Of a stretch of DNA of 64,000 bases, positions 1-11,330 are shown piece by piece. Below the pieces are notes generated by a model. That model saw nothing but the letters and a program-made list of their open reading frames with translations. It searched no databases and was not told the origin of the DNA. Both the position numbers and the translations under genes were made by a program. How positions within the stretch are numbered: the stretch's first letter is position 1; each line of letters begins with the position of its first letter. The stretch comes from Erodium maritimum (Eukaryota; Streptophyta; Magnoliopsida; Geraniales; Geraniaceae): the NCBI GenBank assembly GCA_963921825.1, contig OY997592.1, positions 58,920,336 to 58,984,335 of the forward strand. The letters are read 5' to 3'.

Positions 1-2610
1 TGGATTCAGGCGGAGACGACGTCGGCGAAGCCATAGCTTCGCCAGATCTGAGGTTCGACGCGTTGGGCTTCGTCTCTTCCTCCCTGACGTCTCTCACAGC
101 TCGGCCAGCTCTTTCATCGTCTCTACCTGCCACCACGCCGCCCATCGAAGCCGGAGAACCCACCGGAGAGCTCGCCGGGACCCTCGAGCCAGGTCGGCCT
201 CAACTCGTCCGAGCTACGGGCCTTGGGCCATGTTAGCTTTGGGCCGAGTCGGTTTGGGCTTGAACTCGGGCCTTGGGCCCAGGATTTGACTCCGGGTCCG
301 GGGCAGATCTGGGTTCGGACTCGGATTCGGGTCGGGCCGGGCCAGATCAGTTTTAATTAGTAAATTAATTGGATTAAATAAATATTTGACTTAAAATCAG
401 ATTGACTACCTGGACTTACCGGACGTACTTATTAAAGTTGAGGACCGTTACGGGTTGGACCGGGACTAATACCGTCCCTTTTGTGTAAACCATGCCTTTA
501 CCCCGAGCTCGGAGAAGACCGGAGGTAGGCCCGGACGTCAACAGCTAGGAGACGCAACGGTCGGCTCTTCAAGAGGTAGGGATTACCTCGAATCCGCTTT
601 ATTACGGTTTTACTAGTATGCATATAGGGAAACCTAATAAACCGGCTAAAGAACTAGTGTGCATATAGGAAATGAACGACTAGCGTATATGTATCAAACT
701 GCGAACATTTACAATTTATGTCTTGGGAATTGTTGTGCTGGTAGAGTCGGGTCATGTCGCGCCCGTAGGACTTGTGTGCTGAATGTATCTGTGTATGCCT
801 TGATGTTTGAACGGTTAATAAATAACGAACACGAAAACGAGTAGAATTGACTAGAGAACGCATGATCAGCGATTTGAGTGCTTTTTCCTATTATACTTGA
901 TATGTGGGGTTGGGAATGTTTGGGGATACCGGTTAAGCCGGTGGGGTAACCACGTGGAGAGTGGTATCGGTAAGTAACGGTATGTGCCTGTTGGCGGTAT
1001 TATTATTGAAACATGACTGTGGTTGTGAAAGTGATTGTGACTGTTCTGTGATAGTTGTATTGAGTGTGTCCGAGAGGGTGTCGATAAGTGATGGTCAGTA
1101 CAGAACAGTTGTGAGTGTAATTTAAGGGTCGAGACATATTGTATTCGGTGTGACATGTTGTCGTTATGTGTGGGCAAGTGTGCCGTGTTTGTGTTGATGT
1201 GAACCCTTGGTTGTGATATGGTCGGGTGAGTGATAGACCGACGTGAACGTGAATGTGGTAATGGTACGGTGGTTACTTGTGGTTGTGTTCCTGTTTGTGA
1301 GTGTGATTGCGATTGTGTTGATGCGCGGCCAGTAAAGTGTGAGAGAAGTACTTCCGTCAGGTGTATCGTACCTTCCGGCGCGTATTCGATTAATTGTTGG
1401 GTTTGTGGTACTTGGGTTACATGAGAAAGGTGGTTTCCCTACCTTCCGACCAAGAGTCGGTAAAACGTTGTGTCCTGCGAAGAGGTGATTTCCCTACCTT
1501 CCGACTAGCACTCGGTAAAACGCTGTGTTGAGCACCGCGAGTGACGAGGCCGCGAAGAGGCGATTTCCCTGCCTTCCGTCGATCGGTAAAACGCTGTGTC
1601 CGCGATGAGGTCGACCGCCTATCCTGACTTTGTGTTAGGGAAGTTGCATGCGGTTACGCCGGGCCGAGAGGGTTGCTCCCTAGACCGTGCGATGGCTACG
1701 GGCCGTTTCATTTTGAATTGCTTTGAATTGACTGAGTATTGTCGTGTTTTGACTTTGGGTGTTCTTCTTTGTTATGAGTTGCGTGTGACCGTGAATGACT
1801 CGATTTGTTTGTCTTTTGGTGAATTCATGTGTGTGGCTTCCGTGTAATTTAAAGTGTCGTAATTGTGGTTGTCCTTAAGTCGTTTGTGTAGGGGCTTGGG
1901 ATGTGGAATCTCGGGACAGTTATGGTCGGGTAAAGTGAAGTTTGGTTAAGTTGATTATATGTCTCGTTGTCATTTTCTCTTTTTAATCGTTAAAAAGTTA
2001 GTTTAAAAACGTAATTGGATGTCTGAATTGGATTGTTCCTTACGTTGTGTGCCTTAGGCGATTGGATGGTGTTGAGCTGAAGCTAGTATGGGTGGTCGGG
2101 TAAACGTCGGGATTAAAAAGGGGTTTATCTTTAAATTGGGTTATGAATCGGTGTTGGTATAGTTGGACATTGAGTATCCGAGTTTAAAGAGGGTTATTGG
2201 CTTTTATTTGGTTCAAGGTCGTTTTGTGTTAAAACCTTTATTATATTTTAAAGTATGGGACTGCATTTGTGTGACTTCGAGATAAGGTGGTTTGACGGTT
2301 TTCCCTACTGAGCGTCAAGCTCACCCCCCATTTTACCGTGTTTTTCTACAGGTAGTGGTCATGACTTGGAGTTGAGGACATCGCAGAGCATGGGGCTAGC
2401 GAGGGTCCGGGTCTATGCTTATTTATTATTTTCGTAGTGACGAACGGTTATTTTGGACTTATGTATTTTACTGAGTGTAGGACTCAGGAATTCTAATACC
2501 TTGAACTATTTTATTTACCGTTATCGAACTTCAAGTTTTTAAATTGTTATTATTTAAAATTCCCTAAGTCGCGTCTCGGGTCCGGTCGATACCGGATTTG
2601 GGGCGTGACA
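1..2610 (-). mobile_element. LTR of a large-LTR retrotransposon, truncated by the window edge
   Basis: The minus strand begins TGTCACGCCCCAAATCCGG at 2610, the same terminus as the solo LTR at 5882, and the sequence continues to the window start. It shares the family landmarks in matching order: a CTGAGCGT-AAGCTCACCCC-like block (about 2310-2335), an AT-rich patch with repeated AATTAA (345-375) and a G/C-rich region of repeated GGGTC/CCGGG motifs (230-345). The two copies are clearly diverged. The far end is outside the window, so I cannot tell whether this is a solo LTR or part of a full element. No pol-like reading frame is visible in it. Confidence 0.75.
1428..1602. repeat. Three imperfect tandem copies inside the LTR
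   Basis: A unit of roughly 60-75 bp containing TTTCCCTACCTTCCGAC then TCGGTAAAACG.TGTGT occurs three times (about 1430, 1490 and 1562), with small indels between copies. It lies in the internal part of the LTR, in the broad position where the related LTR at 5882-9173 has its own, different tandem array. Confidence 0.6.
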
Positions 2611-3175
2611 GGAACCCCCATCCGGGGATTATGGGTCCTGATCCCTCTCCCACACTGGGAGGAAAGAGGAGTTGTATGGAGGAATAACCATTGATCCCCG
2701 TTATGGGGATCACAATATGGGGACAACATCCGGACCCCAACAAAAGAATATGGAATGAACCATGTATGTGGGAGAGGGAGAATGGCTCTAGAAGGCACGA
2801 GGCGAGGTATGCTCAACAACCTCGTTGGGCTCACTAGAGATGAGGGACACACGAGGTATTCTATAGGAGCCACACCTTATCCCTCCGGGCACATAATCCG
2901 TCTGAACCTCAGTTTTCTCCTTTTCCCGAATACTTCTTTGGTGATCAGCCATCCCCTCAACTCTACCCAAGGATCTGATGCGAGGGATCAACGTGTCTTC
3001 TAAGAAAAACAAGTTTGTTCGAGTGGAGTCGAGAAAAGACAAATGGATATTCTGCACATCTCATAGACTCATAAGAAACTTACCACTACATGTTTACCTA
3101 GATTAGTCGAACAACTTAGTTATAGAGTGGGTGCTTTGATCAACTTCGATCCAACAATGACCAATTCATGCCTCG
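2611..3175. other. Unassigned stretch between LTR and LINE tail
   Basis: No recognised gene. A minus-strand open stretch (2788-3057) has no family resemblance I know and no splice context. The sequence directly next to the LTR end (CCCCATCCGGGGAT, 2618-2631) is a short palindrome. It may be internal sequence of the retrotransposon at 1-2610 or older intergenic DNA. Confidence 0.4.
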
Positions 3176-3299
3176 TTTTTTTTTCGTATTTCCATTTTAA
3201 TTGTAATCGTGACATTTAACTATTTCATCAATAAAACAGTTTTTTTTAAAACGAAGACTATTATATTTTATTTGAATTGATTTAAAATACACCCTAGTG

Positions 3300-5881
3300 C
3301 ATCTGGGATGGTAAACCCGGACCACGATTGGACAGACACAGAACGGGCCTCCCGAGCTAACCAGTAGGTTTCCCCGTTCGTTGTCCTAGAAATATACTCG
3401 AGTTTAACATCCTCGAGAAAAGATAGAACAGATCGACTACTGACCTAGTGGGGAAAAAATCTGATGGTTCCCCTGGATCAGATGCACTAGGTATTGAGCA
3501 TCACTACGCACGATTACTCTAGAACGAGCCGTGTCCTGGATCCATTGGAGCGTCTGCCAAATTGCCATTGCCTCCGCCATTTCATCCCCGGATTCCCTTG
3601 ACAAGAACCCCTTTGGCCCTCTATCATCCTTCCTTGCGCCGATCTACAAATCTATCCTCATCCGAGTTCACCCTAGTCAGGGAAAGTGGCTCCATCCATA
3701 TTGATTGTAACTCACGTCGGAGGATGAGGGGTCCACCTCATCTGCTTGCTTTTGACTGGGATGGCCATCTTCCTTCGTATACTAGTCACCTCGGCCCAGC
3801 TATGCTGAATGCTGAGTATTATAGCTAGGATGGCTCGTGGTTCCATGTGGTTGTTGTCCCATACCACTCCATTTTTGTCTTTCCATATTTTCCATAGGAT
3901 CATTACCACCCTGCATTTTGTTACCATATCGGGGAGCGCGAATACTAAGGTTAACCAGTCGAACAGAGAATGATGGGGATGAATTGGAACTTGTATACCG
4001 ACCAAATCCCAGACAGCTTGGGCAAACTGGTAGTGTAACAGTAGATGTGATGTAGTTTCCTCCCCAATTTGGCAGACCGGGCAATATAATGATACCGGGA
4101 CATGTTTAGCATGGAGATTCGCCGCTACTTGGAGCGTACCTGATAGAGCCCGCCACAGGAAAATCTTGATTCGAGGCTGAGTGTCTAGATCCCAAATCCT
4201 TGTTCATGTCGCGACTCCCCCCATATAATGACATCTCCCATTTTCTCTAGATAAAGCTATGTATCCTTCTTTGATCGTATATACTTCTCGAACATTATAC
4301 TGCCAAAACCACTTGTCCCTGGGCAGAGGGTTGGGAGATGGGACTTGTAGAATGTCTTCCACTATCTGCTGAGGAAAATTCAGGCGGAGTTTGGGTTCAT
4401 CCCAATTTGTCCCTTGCACTGTAGTCAAGTCCGAGACCATCAAATCCGGAGTAAGGGAAGTGGACAGTGGTATGCTTGGGTCATTTCCTATTAACTATGG
4501 GATACCTTCAGCTAGTGTTGAACGGCCATCCCCGATAGTTCGACGTAACCCTTGGCGAAGGAGTGGTTTGTAGCCTGAACCCCCTTCCATATATGACTTG
4601 GATTGATACCCCCACATGCATTGAGAAAGTCTCATGTCGGGTAGTACCTGAATTTAAAAACTCGGGCCACTAAGCTATCCGGTTGGGTGAGAAATTTCCA
4701 ACCTATCTTTGCTAATAATGCCATGTTCATATCTTTCATGTCTCGGAAGCCCATCCATCCTTCCTTCTTTGGTTGACATAGCTTCTGCCAATCCTTCCAG
4801 ATTACAGGTTTATTACCGCGAGGGGTACCTGCCCACCCATACCGGGGCTAATGCAATATGGATTATTTTTATAGACCCATGTGGAAGTATAAATACACTC
4901 ATCGCATAAATTTACATTTCCTGTAAAACAGATCGAATCATTACCTCCTTACTCCCTACCGATAGCATTTGACCATCCCACGTCTCAATTATCGTGACCA
5001 GGCAATCACATAAGAATTGAAGGCTCTGCCCTTTGCGCATCCCCAACATGTTTGGGACCCCCAAGTACATCGAAGACTGAGAGATTTTCTGTATACCCAA
5101 CAGTGTACAACAAGTGTTTCGATCAACCAAGGGAATGTTGGTACTGAAAAAGTTCAATGATTTGGCCTTGTTGATGACTTGTCCCAACATTTTCCTAAAG
5201 CAAGTGAGTATCTGATGCAGTTGGTCGGGCCTCCTTACTATTTTCCCTGCAGAAGATATAACAATCGTCTGCAAAAAAATTCATGTGAGATTACAAGAGC
5301 TCCCATGGCCATTGAGACCCCATGCAGCGCCCATCCCTTTCTGCTTGTGATAACATGCGAGACAAACCCTCCATACAAAATAAGAATAGGAATGGTGATA
5401 GAGCGTTTTCCTGGCGAATACCCCGGCCTGCCGTAAACGGAGAAGTGTTTTTCCCGTCCGAGGTAATTGTGTACTGGATTGACCTCATACATGCAAGTAG
5501 CAGAGATCTCCATCTTGGCCCAATTCTGAATGCTCCCATCATTTCTAGAATAAAGGACAATTCTACTCAATCATATGCCTTACTCATCTCTATTTTTAAT
5601 GCCATAAATCCATTCGGCCCCTGCGTCTGACGTCTAAGGGCATGAATTATCTCGGACGAAATGAATATATCATCCTAGATGGCTTGCCCAGGGACGAAGG
5701 CTCCTTGGTTGATGGATATAATCGGGTCCAATAATGGATTGATTTGATTGGCAAGGACTTTGGACAGGATTTTGAAAACAACGTTGCAAAGGGCAATTGG
5801 GCGAAGATCTGCAATCTTTCGGGTCGTCACCTTCTTTGGTATCAAGACTAGGATAGTCTTGTTGATCTCGCTATCAATATT
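3300..5881 (-). pseudogene. LINE ORF2, reverse transcriptase and RNase H half (broken)
   Basis: Continuation of the ORF2 remnant. The reverse transcriptase opens with NKTILVLIPKK and DLRPIALCNVVFKI, then GIRQENALSPFLF and the catalytic FADD box (Asp-Asp codons at 5264-5269), but these lie in different frames, so several frameshifts are present. A region of zf-RVT type follows (DKWFWQYN..EVYTIKEGY near 4260-4320, then CPVCQIGEETTSHLLLH near 4050-4085). The RNase H domain begins INMDGA near 3690 and has a stop at 3673-3675. A recognisable DAQYLVHLIQG segment is still readable near 3490. Confidence 0.85.
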
Positions 5882-6374
5882 TGTCACGCCCCAAATCCGG
5901 TTTCGCCTAGACCCGAGACGTGACTAAAGATCACAGTAAAACAAAAATAATGAAATAAAATAAAGGTTCCAAATGATATAAATCCTTCAAAAAGTAAAGA
6001 GTCACAGCTCAAACGGTAAAACACAATACCCAACATAAAAGAGTACACGTCTCTAATACTAGCTAAACCCTCAAGCTCCCAGGCTCCGAGAGTCCGGCTA
6101 ATACTGCTCCCGCTCAACACCTGAAACACCACAAAGACAGGAGGGGTGAGCTTACGCTCAGGAGGGAAAATGCATAACCAGGTCACCCTTTTAGTTTAAT
6201 AAACAGGAGTTCACAAGTTCATTCAAATCTTAATAAAACGAGAAACCAAACCGATGATGAAATACGGAGGCAAACCGAATGTTTAACAATTTCAAAGAGT
6301 CAATAATGATCGTAGGAAAATAAGAGAATCAATGCATTTCTTAAATACTCAATAGAAGGTCGAACGTTCAAGTA

Positions 6375-6785
6375 ATGCCGTGGGACATGAAGTCGCCACA
6401 TCCGATCCACAATACTGGTTGTGTCATGTCGGATTTTCCCTCGGTCTAGAGGAGACGCATAACGTCGCAAAGACGTATAACGTCGAGAATGCCGGAAACA
6501 TCCCTAGGAGGACGCATATCATCGGGATTCTCGGAAACATCTCCAAAGGACCATATGTCATCGAGACAAGTAGAAGAATGCCGTGGGACATGTAGTCGCC
6601 ACCCTCCGATTCACACACTCTTTGTGTCATATCGTATTTTCCCTCGGTCCAGAGGAGACGCATAACGTCGCAGACGTATAACATTGAGAATACCATAAAC
6701 ATCCCTAGGAGGACGCATATCATCGGGATTCTCGGGAACGTCTCCAAAGGACCATATTTCATAGGGAACCAAGGTAATACTCCCG
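6375..6785. repeat. Two direct repeats of about 205 bp in the solo LTR
   Basis: The block with ATGCCGTGGGACATG, TTTTCCCTCGGTC and GAGGAGACGCATAACGTCG (about 6377-6580) is repeated at about 6580-6780 with moderate divergence. It precedes the minisatellite. Confidence 0.75.
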
Positions 6786-6829
6786 TAGGACGCATACGCT
6801 CGGGTGAAATAATCAAGAAATCAATCCCC

Positions 6830-7340
6830 ACAGGGTAAACCATCCAATTGCCCCGCAGGGTCCAGTGTCCAATGCCCCGAATGGGTCCGATAATCAATGC
6901 CCCACAGGGTCCGTAGCCATTGCCCGCAGGCTCGATAACCAATGCCCCGCAGGGTCCATAACCATTGCCCGCAGGCTCAATAACCGATGCCCCGCAGGGT
7001 CCCTAACCGTTGCCCGCAGGCTCAATAACTGATGCCCCGCAGGGTCCCTAACCGTTATCCCGCAGGATCAATAACCGATGCTCCGCAGGGTCCCTAACCG
7101 TTATCCCGCAGGATCAATAACCGATGCCCCGCAGGGTCCCTAACCGTTATCCCGCAAGATCAATAACCGATGCCCCGCAAGGTCTACCAATCAATATCCC
7201 GCAGGATCTACCAAACAATGCCCCGCAGGGTCTACCAATCAATATCAAGCAGGATCTACCAAACAATGCCCCGTAGGGTCCACAATCAATATCCCGCAGG
7301 ATATACCAAACAATGCCCCGCAGGGTCCATAACCAATCAT
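6830..7340. repeat. CCCCGCAGGGTC minisatellite in the solo LTR
   Basis: About 20 degenerate units of roughly 22-26 bp built on AATGCCCCGCAGGGTCC alternating with TATCCCGCAGGATC, so a higher-order dimer of about 45-50 bp is visible. The array lies wholly within the LTR. Confidence 0.85.
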
Positions 7341-9173
7341 AGAAATACACACGTTCATCAACATAACAAAAGGAATTCATACCCATAATTACACTTACCA
7401 TCACTTACCACTTGCTCTCCACCGGTCAATCGATCACCTGATCGTGCCTCCTTGGCACAACCAGTCATACTCGATCAACCATTCAGTCATTTAAGCATTC
7501 AACAATCAACCAATGATTCAAGCATTCAAGTTCAATCACTCAAACATTCAAGCATGCATTAAATCTAGTTTCATTATACTCTTGATTAACCTAATGACTA
7601 GCAAACAAGGCGTGTGAAGCTAACACAACTAATCCGAGGGCTCATCACGGTCTCTCTACCAGTAAATCAATTCCCAAGTATTGAAAACGAGTTACACTAG
7701 TTATTCACATCCTAAGCATGCATACTAGACACGTCCGGTTATTAGTAATTGAAAGACGATTATTCTAGTTATTCGCCTCCTATATGCAATTCTAGGACCT
7801 TTCCGATTTTATTAACCTAATAGGCATACTAGTAATGAAATACTCGAGTAGTTAGGATTTCCCCTACCTTGTGGTCTTCCTCTAATACTACTCTGATGAC
7901 AAGCTCGAGTTTCTACTCCGTTCTTCACACGGGTTCCGGCGTGATCTTCGTCCGTCTAGCTCGGTTCCAAGTCCTCGTTCTCGGGCGAAGTCCCGTCTAG
8001 GTTAGACAAATAAAAAGTCCAATCAATACCGGTATTTGTCCAAAATTTTCCTTTAATTGTCCAAATTAAATTAATTAAACAATTAATTAACCTGATTTTA
8101 AAATGATTTTCTTTAAAACTGGGTTGACCCGGATCCAAGCCCAAACCCGGTCCAGAGTCCTGACCCAGGACCCAACCCAGACCCGGTCCAGACCCGGGTC
8201 CAGATCCGGCACAAGACCCGGACCCAAGCCCGGCCAGTCCAGGCCGAGACCCAGCTTGTCCCAGGCCTAGTGGACTCGTTCAGGCCCAGGCCCAATGGAC
8301 TCGTTCAGAGCAGGTTAGGGTTCCGGTCTTCGTCAGATGCCACTCCAGTGGCGGCGCCGGCGCCGGGAAGCTCAAAGGTCGACTGTTGACGGCGGAGGAG
8401 GCGTCTGAAAGCTCATGACGTCGTGGGGAGCGGGTTCTCGAGTCCTCCGTTCAGATCTGGTGCCGTGGAGGGGTTCGCCGGCGTGCGAAGCTCAGATCTG
8501 GAGCGCACGAACTCCGGCGACCCTTTCTCCGGCAGAGTTCGGCCGAGACGAGCCCACCTTTGCTCGATTTCCAGTGAAGAAAAGGAGGGGAAGATGAATC
8601 GAGCCTGGGAAAGGGGCTCACCGTGTTGTTTTCGTCTGTTACCGGCACGACGACGTTCGGAGTTGCAGCGGCGAGGCTCGAACCGAGTCGAGGGGGAAGA
8701 AGAAGGAACGGGAAAAAGGGCTTTCTGGGTTTAGGTGAGGCGCGGAGGAGGATGGTGATTTGGGTTTGGAGACTGCGATTTCCAGCGAAGATTTTTCGGC
8801 TCCGACGATGTGCGAAGGTGAGGAGGCTGCGAGATGGATCGGGGAAGAAGAGGCGTGAGAGAGGCGTGAGTTCTCGGTTCGCGTGCACAGGAAAATGGAT
8901 CTGAAGCGTTGCAATTTAGGGTTTTGTTCTCAGAAGCGGGTTGGGCTGGAAATGTGGGCCTTAAGCGCGAATTGGGCCTTGCCCTAGCTCAGCCCAAGTC
9001 TGATAGTTGAGCTGACCCAAAATTTACCCTTCTTCCCTTCTTTTTTTTTATTTCTTTTCTTTTCTTTTATTTCCCCCCTTTTTTTTGCAATCGATCCAAT
9101 AATCGATTCGCTCCCCAACTCGACGACGTTCCCATCAATAATTTATCGAGATAAAAAAAATCAAGTCTTTACA

Positions 9174-10645
9174 ATATTTCCCGTGGATACCGCTGCACGG
9201 ACGAACTCAATGACCTCCGGACTGAGAGTATCCCAATAATGTTGGAAAAACTTCGGGTTAAGACCGTCCGAACTAGGTGATTTTGATGGCCCCATTTGGA
9301 ATACTACTCTCCGGACTTACTCATTAGTAACCCGAACTATCAATATATTATTTTGTGAGGAAGATATCAATGTGGGGACCGTCATTGGGAGGTCATAATC
9401 TACACACGACCCTGCGGTGAAAATCTGCTGGAAATAGGCCAGTAGCATCTCAGCCATTCTTGTATGCCATGTGACTTCCACCCCATCATCGTTTTCTAAC
9501 ATTGTAACTTTGTTTCTCTTTTGTCTCTTTGTGGCCGAGCGCAGAAATTTTTTGTTACGATCCCCCTCTCCCAGCCAATGTTGCTTCGCTCGTTGACTCC
9601 AAGACTCGGTTATAGAGTTTCTTGACAGCTAATATATGCCTAATACATTGTCTATCCGTGCGCCCGTTTAGATAGGCCAACTTCCTCTGGTACCTTCGGA
9701 TCTTGTTAATGTTGTCCCGAAAAACTGCTTGCCCCCAACTGTCCAAAGAAGCTTCAATATCCCTGAGATGATATTTGATATGTCTGTCTCCTGGCATGTC
9801 CCATTCATTTTGGATCAGTGTCCCACACTTTTGGTGTTCCACCCATGCATTCTCAAACCTAAATTTTCTTGGTCCCTGAACAGAGTCTTCCCTGCGAAGG
9901 CGAAGTAGTAAAGGCATATGATTCGATGTAGAAAAGCCCAAATTCCTCAGGGAAACCTGAGGGAACCGATTGCCTGCCTGCGGAGACATAAAAGCCCTGT
10001 CTAGCTGGATCTCCATACGTGTATCGACATCCTGACCCCTTGTCCATGTAAATTGGTACGTTGAGAGCCATACCTCCTCAACCCTAATGTCCTGAACAAC
10101 ATGCTGAAAAGCTTGGATAAGCTCCATAGGGTACGAAATGCCACCCTTTTCTCCCTGGGTCGTAAAATGTCGTTGAAATCACCCATTAGAATCCATGCAG
10201 ATGGTGCTTGAATTGTAGCCGGTTGCCGGAGTAGATTCCAAGTCCGATATCCCAGTGCCCTATCCGGTTCGCCATAAATTCCTGTGAAGCGGATAGCCGG
10301 TTCTTGTCCAAACCCCAGCTTCACATCGATGTTAGTTTGTTGTTCAGATAGGACCTCAACCTCACACCATTCTGACCACAAAAGCATCACCCCTCCTTTG
10401 TTGGTCGTCCCCGAACCCTGTCTGTGTGCATTTTGGGATATAACTCCGTGTATACCCGTCCCCCCATGGAACCCCAAAGCACGGCGGAGAATAGTAAGTC
10501 GGGATCGGGAGTTACTATTCTCCACGTGACGAGTTTCCGCTAAAAACACCATATCTGATTTGAAGGTTGTTACGAGATCCTTCAATTGCCGGTGGTTGTG
10601 ATCCGAACCGAGGCCCCGTCAATTCCAAGCAAGGATTGTTGCCAT
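9174..10645 (-). pseudogene. LINE ORF2, endonuclease half (broken)
   Basis: Apurinic/apyrimidinic-type endonuclease domain of LINE ORF2. The start ATG is at 10643-10645, followed by ATILAWN and then TGA where the family has Cys in the WNCRG motif, a nonsense change at codon 9. Visible motifs in order: FLAETRH (catalytic Glu region), a GGVMLLW strand, FTGIYGEP, WILMGDFNDIL (the GDFN motif) and TSNHMPL, where the usual SDH has Asn for Asp. A frameshift lies near 10.0-10.13 kb. The section 9174-9550 is the linker before reverse transcriptase. It continues at 5881 after the inserted solo LTR. Confidence 0.85.
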
Positions 10646-11330
10646 TATACGACTAAGAAGTAAATCGAATCAGTAAAGATCAACCCCTGAAATCGTACCT
10701 GATGGAGAAATAGCAGGAAAAAGACCTTCGTACGATTTGAAGGGCTCGTGGAAGTCGTCTGGCGGCAGACCGAGAGGGAAAGGAGGAGACATGGGAGATG
10801 ACGGTGATCGGCCGGCAAAGCAACCCTAGAAGCAAGGAGGACGATCGGACGGCGTGGCAACCCTAGGGTTTGAGACTTAGGGTTTCTCCTTTTTTAAATC
10901 TTTTTCCGGTATCAATGAAACCGTTAGGTTTTCATATGAAGTAAAATCATATTTCGAGCCAAATTCAATTCGAACTCAATCATAACTTCAACAAAATGTT
11001 TAAGAATGAAATTCCAATCACTCATAAAAACGGGCTCATTTACGGTCCTAGTTTTGACTTAAAACCGAGTGGAGCCACTCAGTCATCATAGCAATAAGAA
11101 AAGACAACCACAACTTCCAAAACCAAGTCGCCTTACAGTGAGAATGACGAAACGATCTGAGGAAGAAGAAGAAGAAGCTTTCAAGGTTGAAACCAAGAGA
11201 AAGAGACAACCACAAACGGCCAAATTGGTCCTTCCGCATCTTCCTCTGTTGACTCCATATTTACCAACGAACCACCCAACCAAAACAACGAACCAATCCA
11301 TACCCATCGATTGATTCCCAAAACCCACCA
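10646..11330. other. Region between the LINE and the MACPF gene
   Basis: It holds the MACPF promoter/5'UTR (a GAAGAAGAAGAAGAAG run at 11162-11177 may be transcribed) and, on the minus strand above 10645, what may be the LINE 5' leader (AAACCCTAG motifs near 10860). No coding region is supported. Confidence 0.4.

Larger units (their letters stand above)
5882..9173 (+). mobile_element. Solo LTR, 3,292 bp, nested in the LINE
   Basis: The element starts TGTCACGCCCC at 5882 and ends CTTTACA at 9173 (TG..CA), flanked on both sides by the 5-bp duplication ATATT (5877-5881 and 9174-9178). Removing it restores the LINE reading frame. No gag-pol, primer-binding site or second LTR is present, so it is a solo LTR left by recombination. 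The very long LTR suggests a Ty3/Gypsy-type plant family, but without pol this stays an inference. The small open frames inside (for example 8423-8914) are GC-rich and overlap on both strands; I do not regard them as genes. Confidence 0.9.
3176..10645 (-). mobile_element. L1-type LINE, interrupted by a solo LTR
   Basis: A minus-strand non-LTR retrotransposon. Its ORF2 start lies at 10645, the endonuclease at 9.5-10.6 kb, reverse transcriptase at 4.9-5.9 kb, a zf-RVT-like region at 3.9-4.4 kb and an RNase H remnant at 3.3-3.7 kb, ending in a 9-nt T run (3176-3184) that is a poly(A) tail on the coding strand. Removing the LTR insertion (5882-9173) rejoins one reading frame exactly, passing from the linker ending VSTGN into NIDSEINKTILVLIPKK. 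Frameshifts and stops make it inactive. The 5' end of the element (ORF1 and 5'UTR) is not identified and no target duplication was found. Confidence 0.85.

Noticed and set aside
1230-1847. Plus-strand short frames within the first LTR
   Set aside because: Low-complexity GT-rich LTR DNA with no domain and no splice context.
6830-7340. CRISPR-like array of short repeats
   Set aside because: Units are degenerate and head-to-tail without unique spacers, in a plant LTR; an ordinary minisatellite.
8415-8914. Overlapping open frames on both strands in GC-rich DNA
   Set aside because: They lie inside the solo LTR, overlap in all frames and show no family resemblance; GC-rich composition explains their length.
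10284-10529. Plus-strand frame in the LINE endonuclease
   Set aside because: Antisense to the recognised endonuclease frame.
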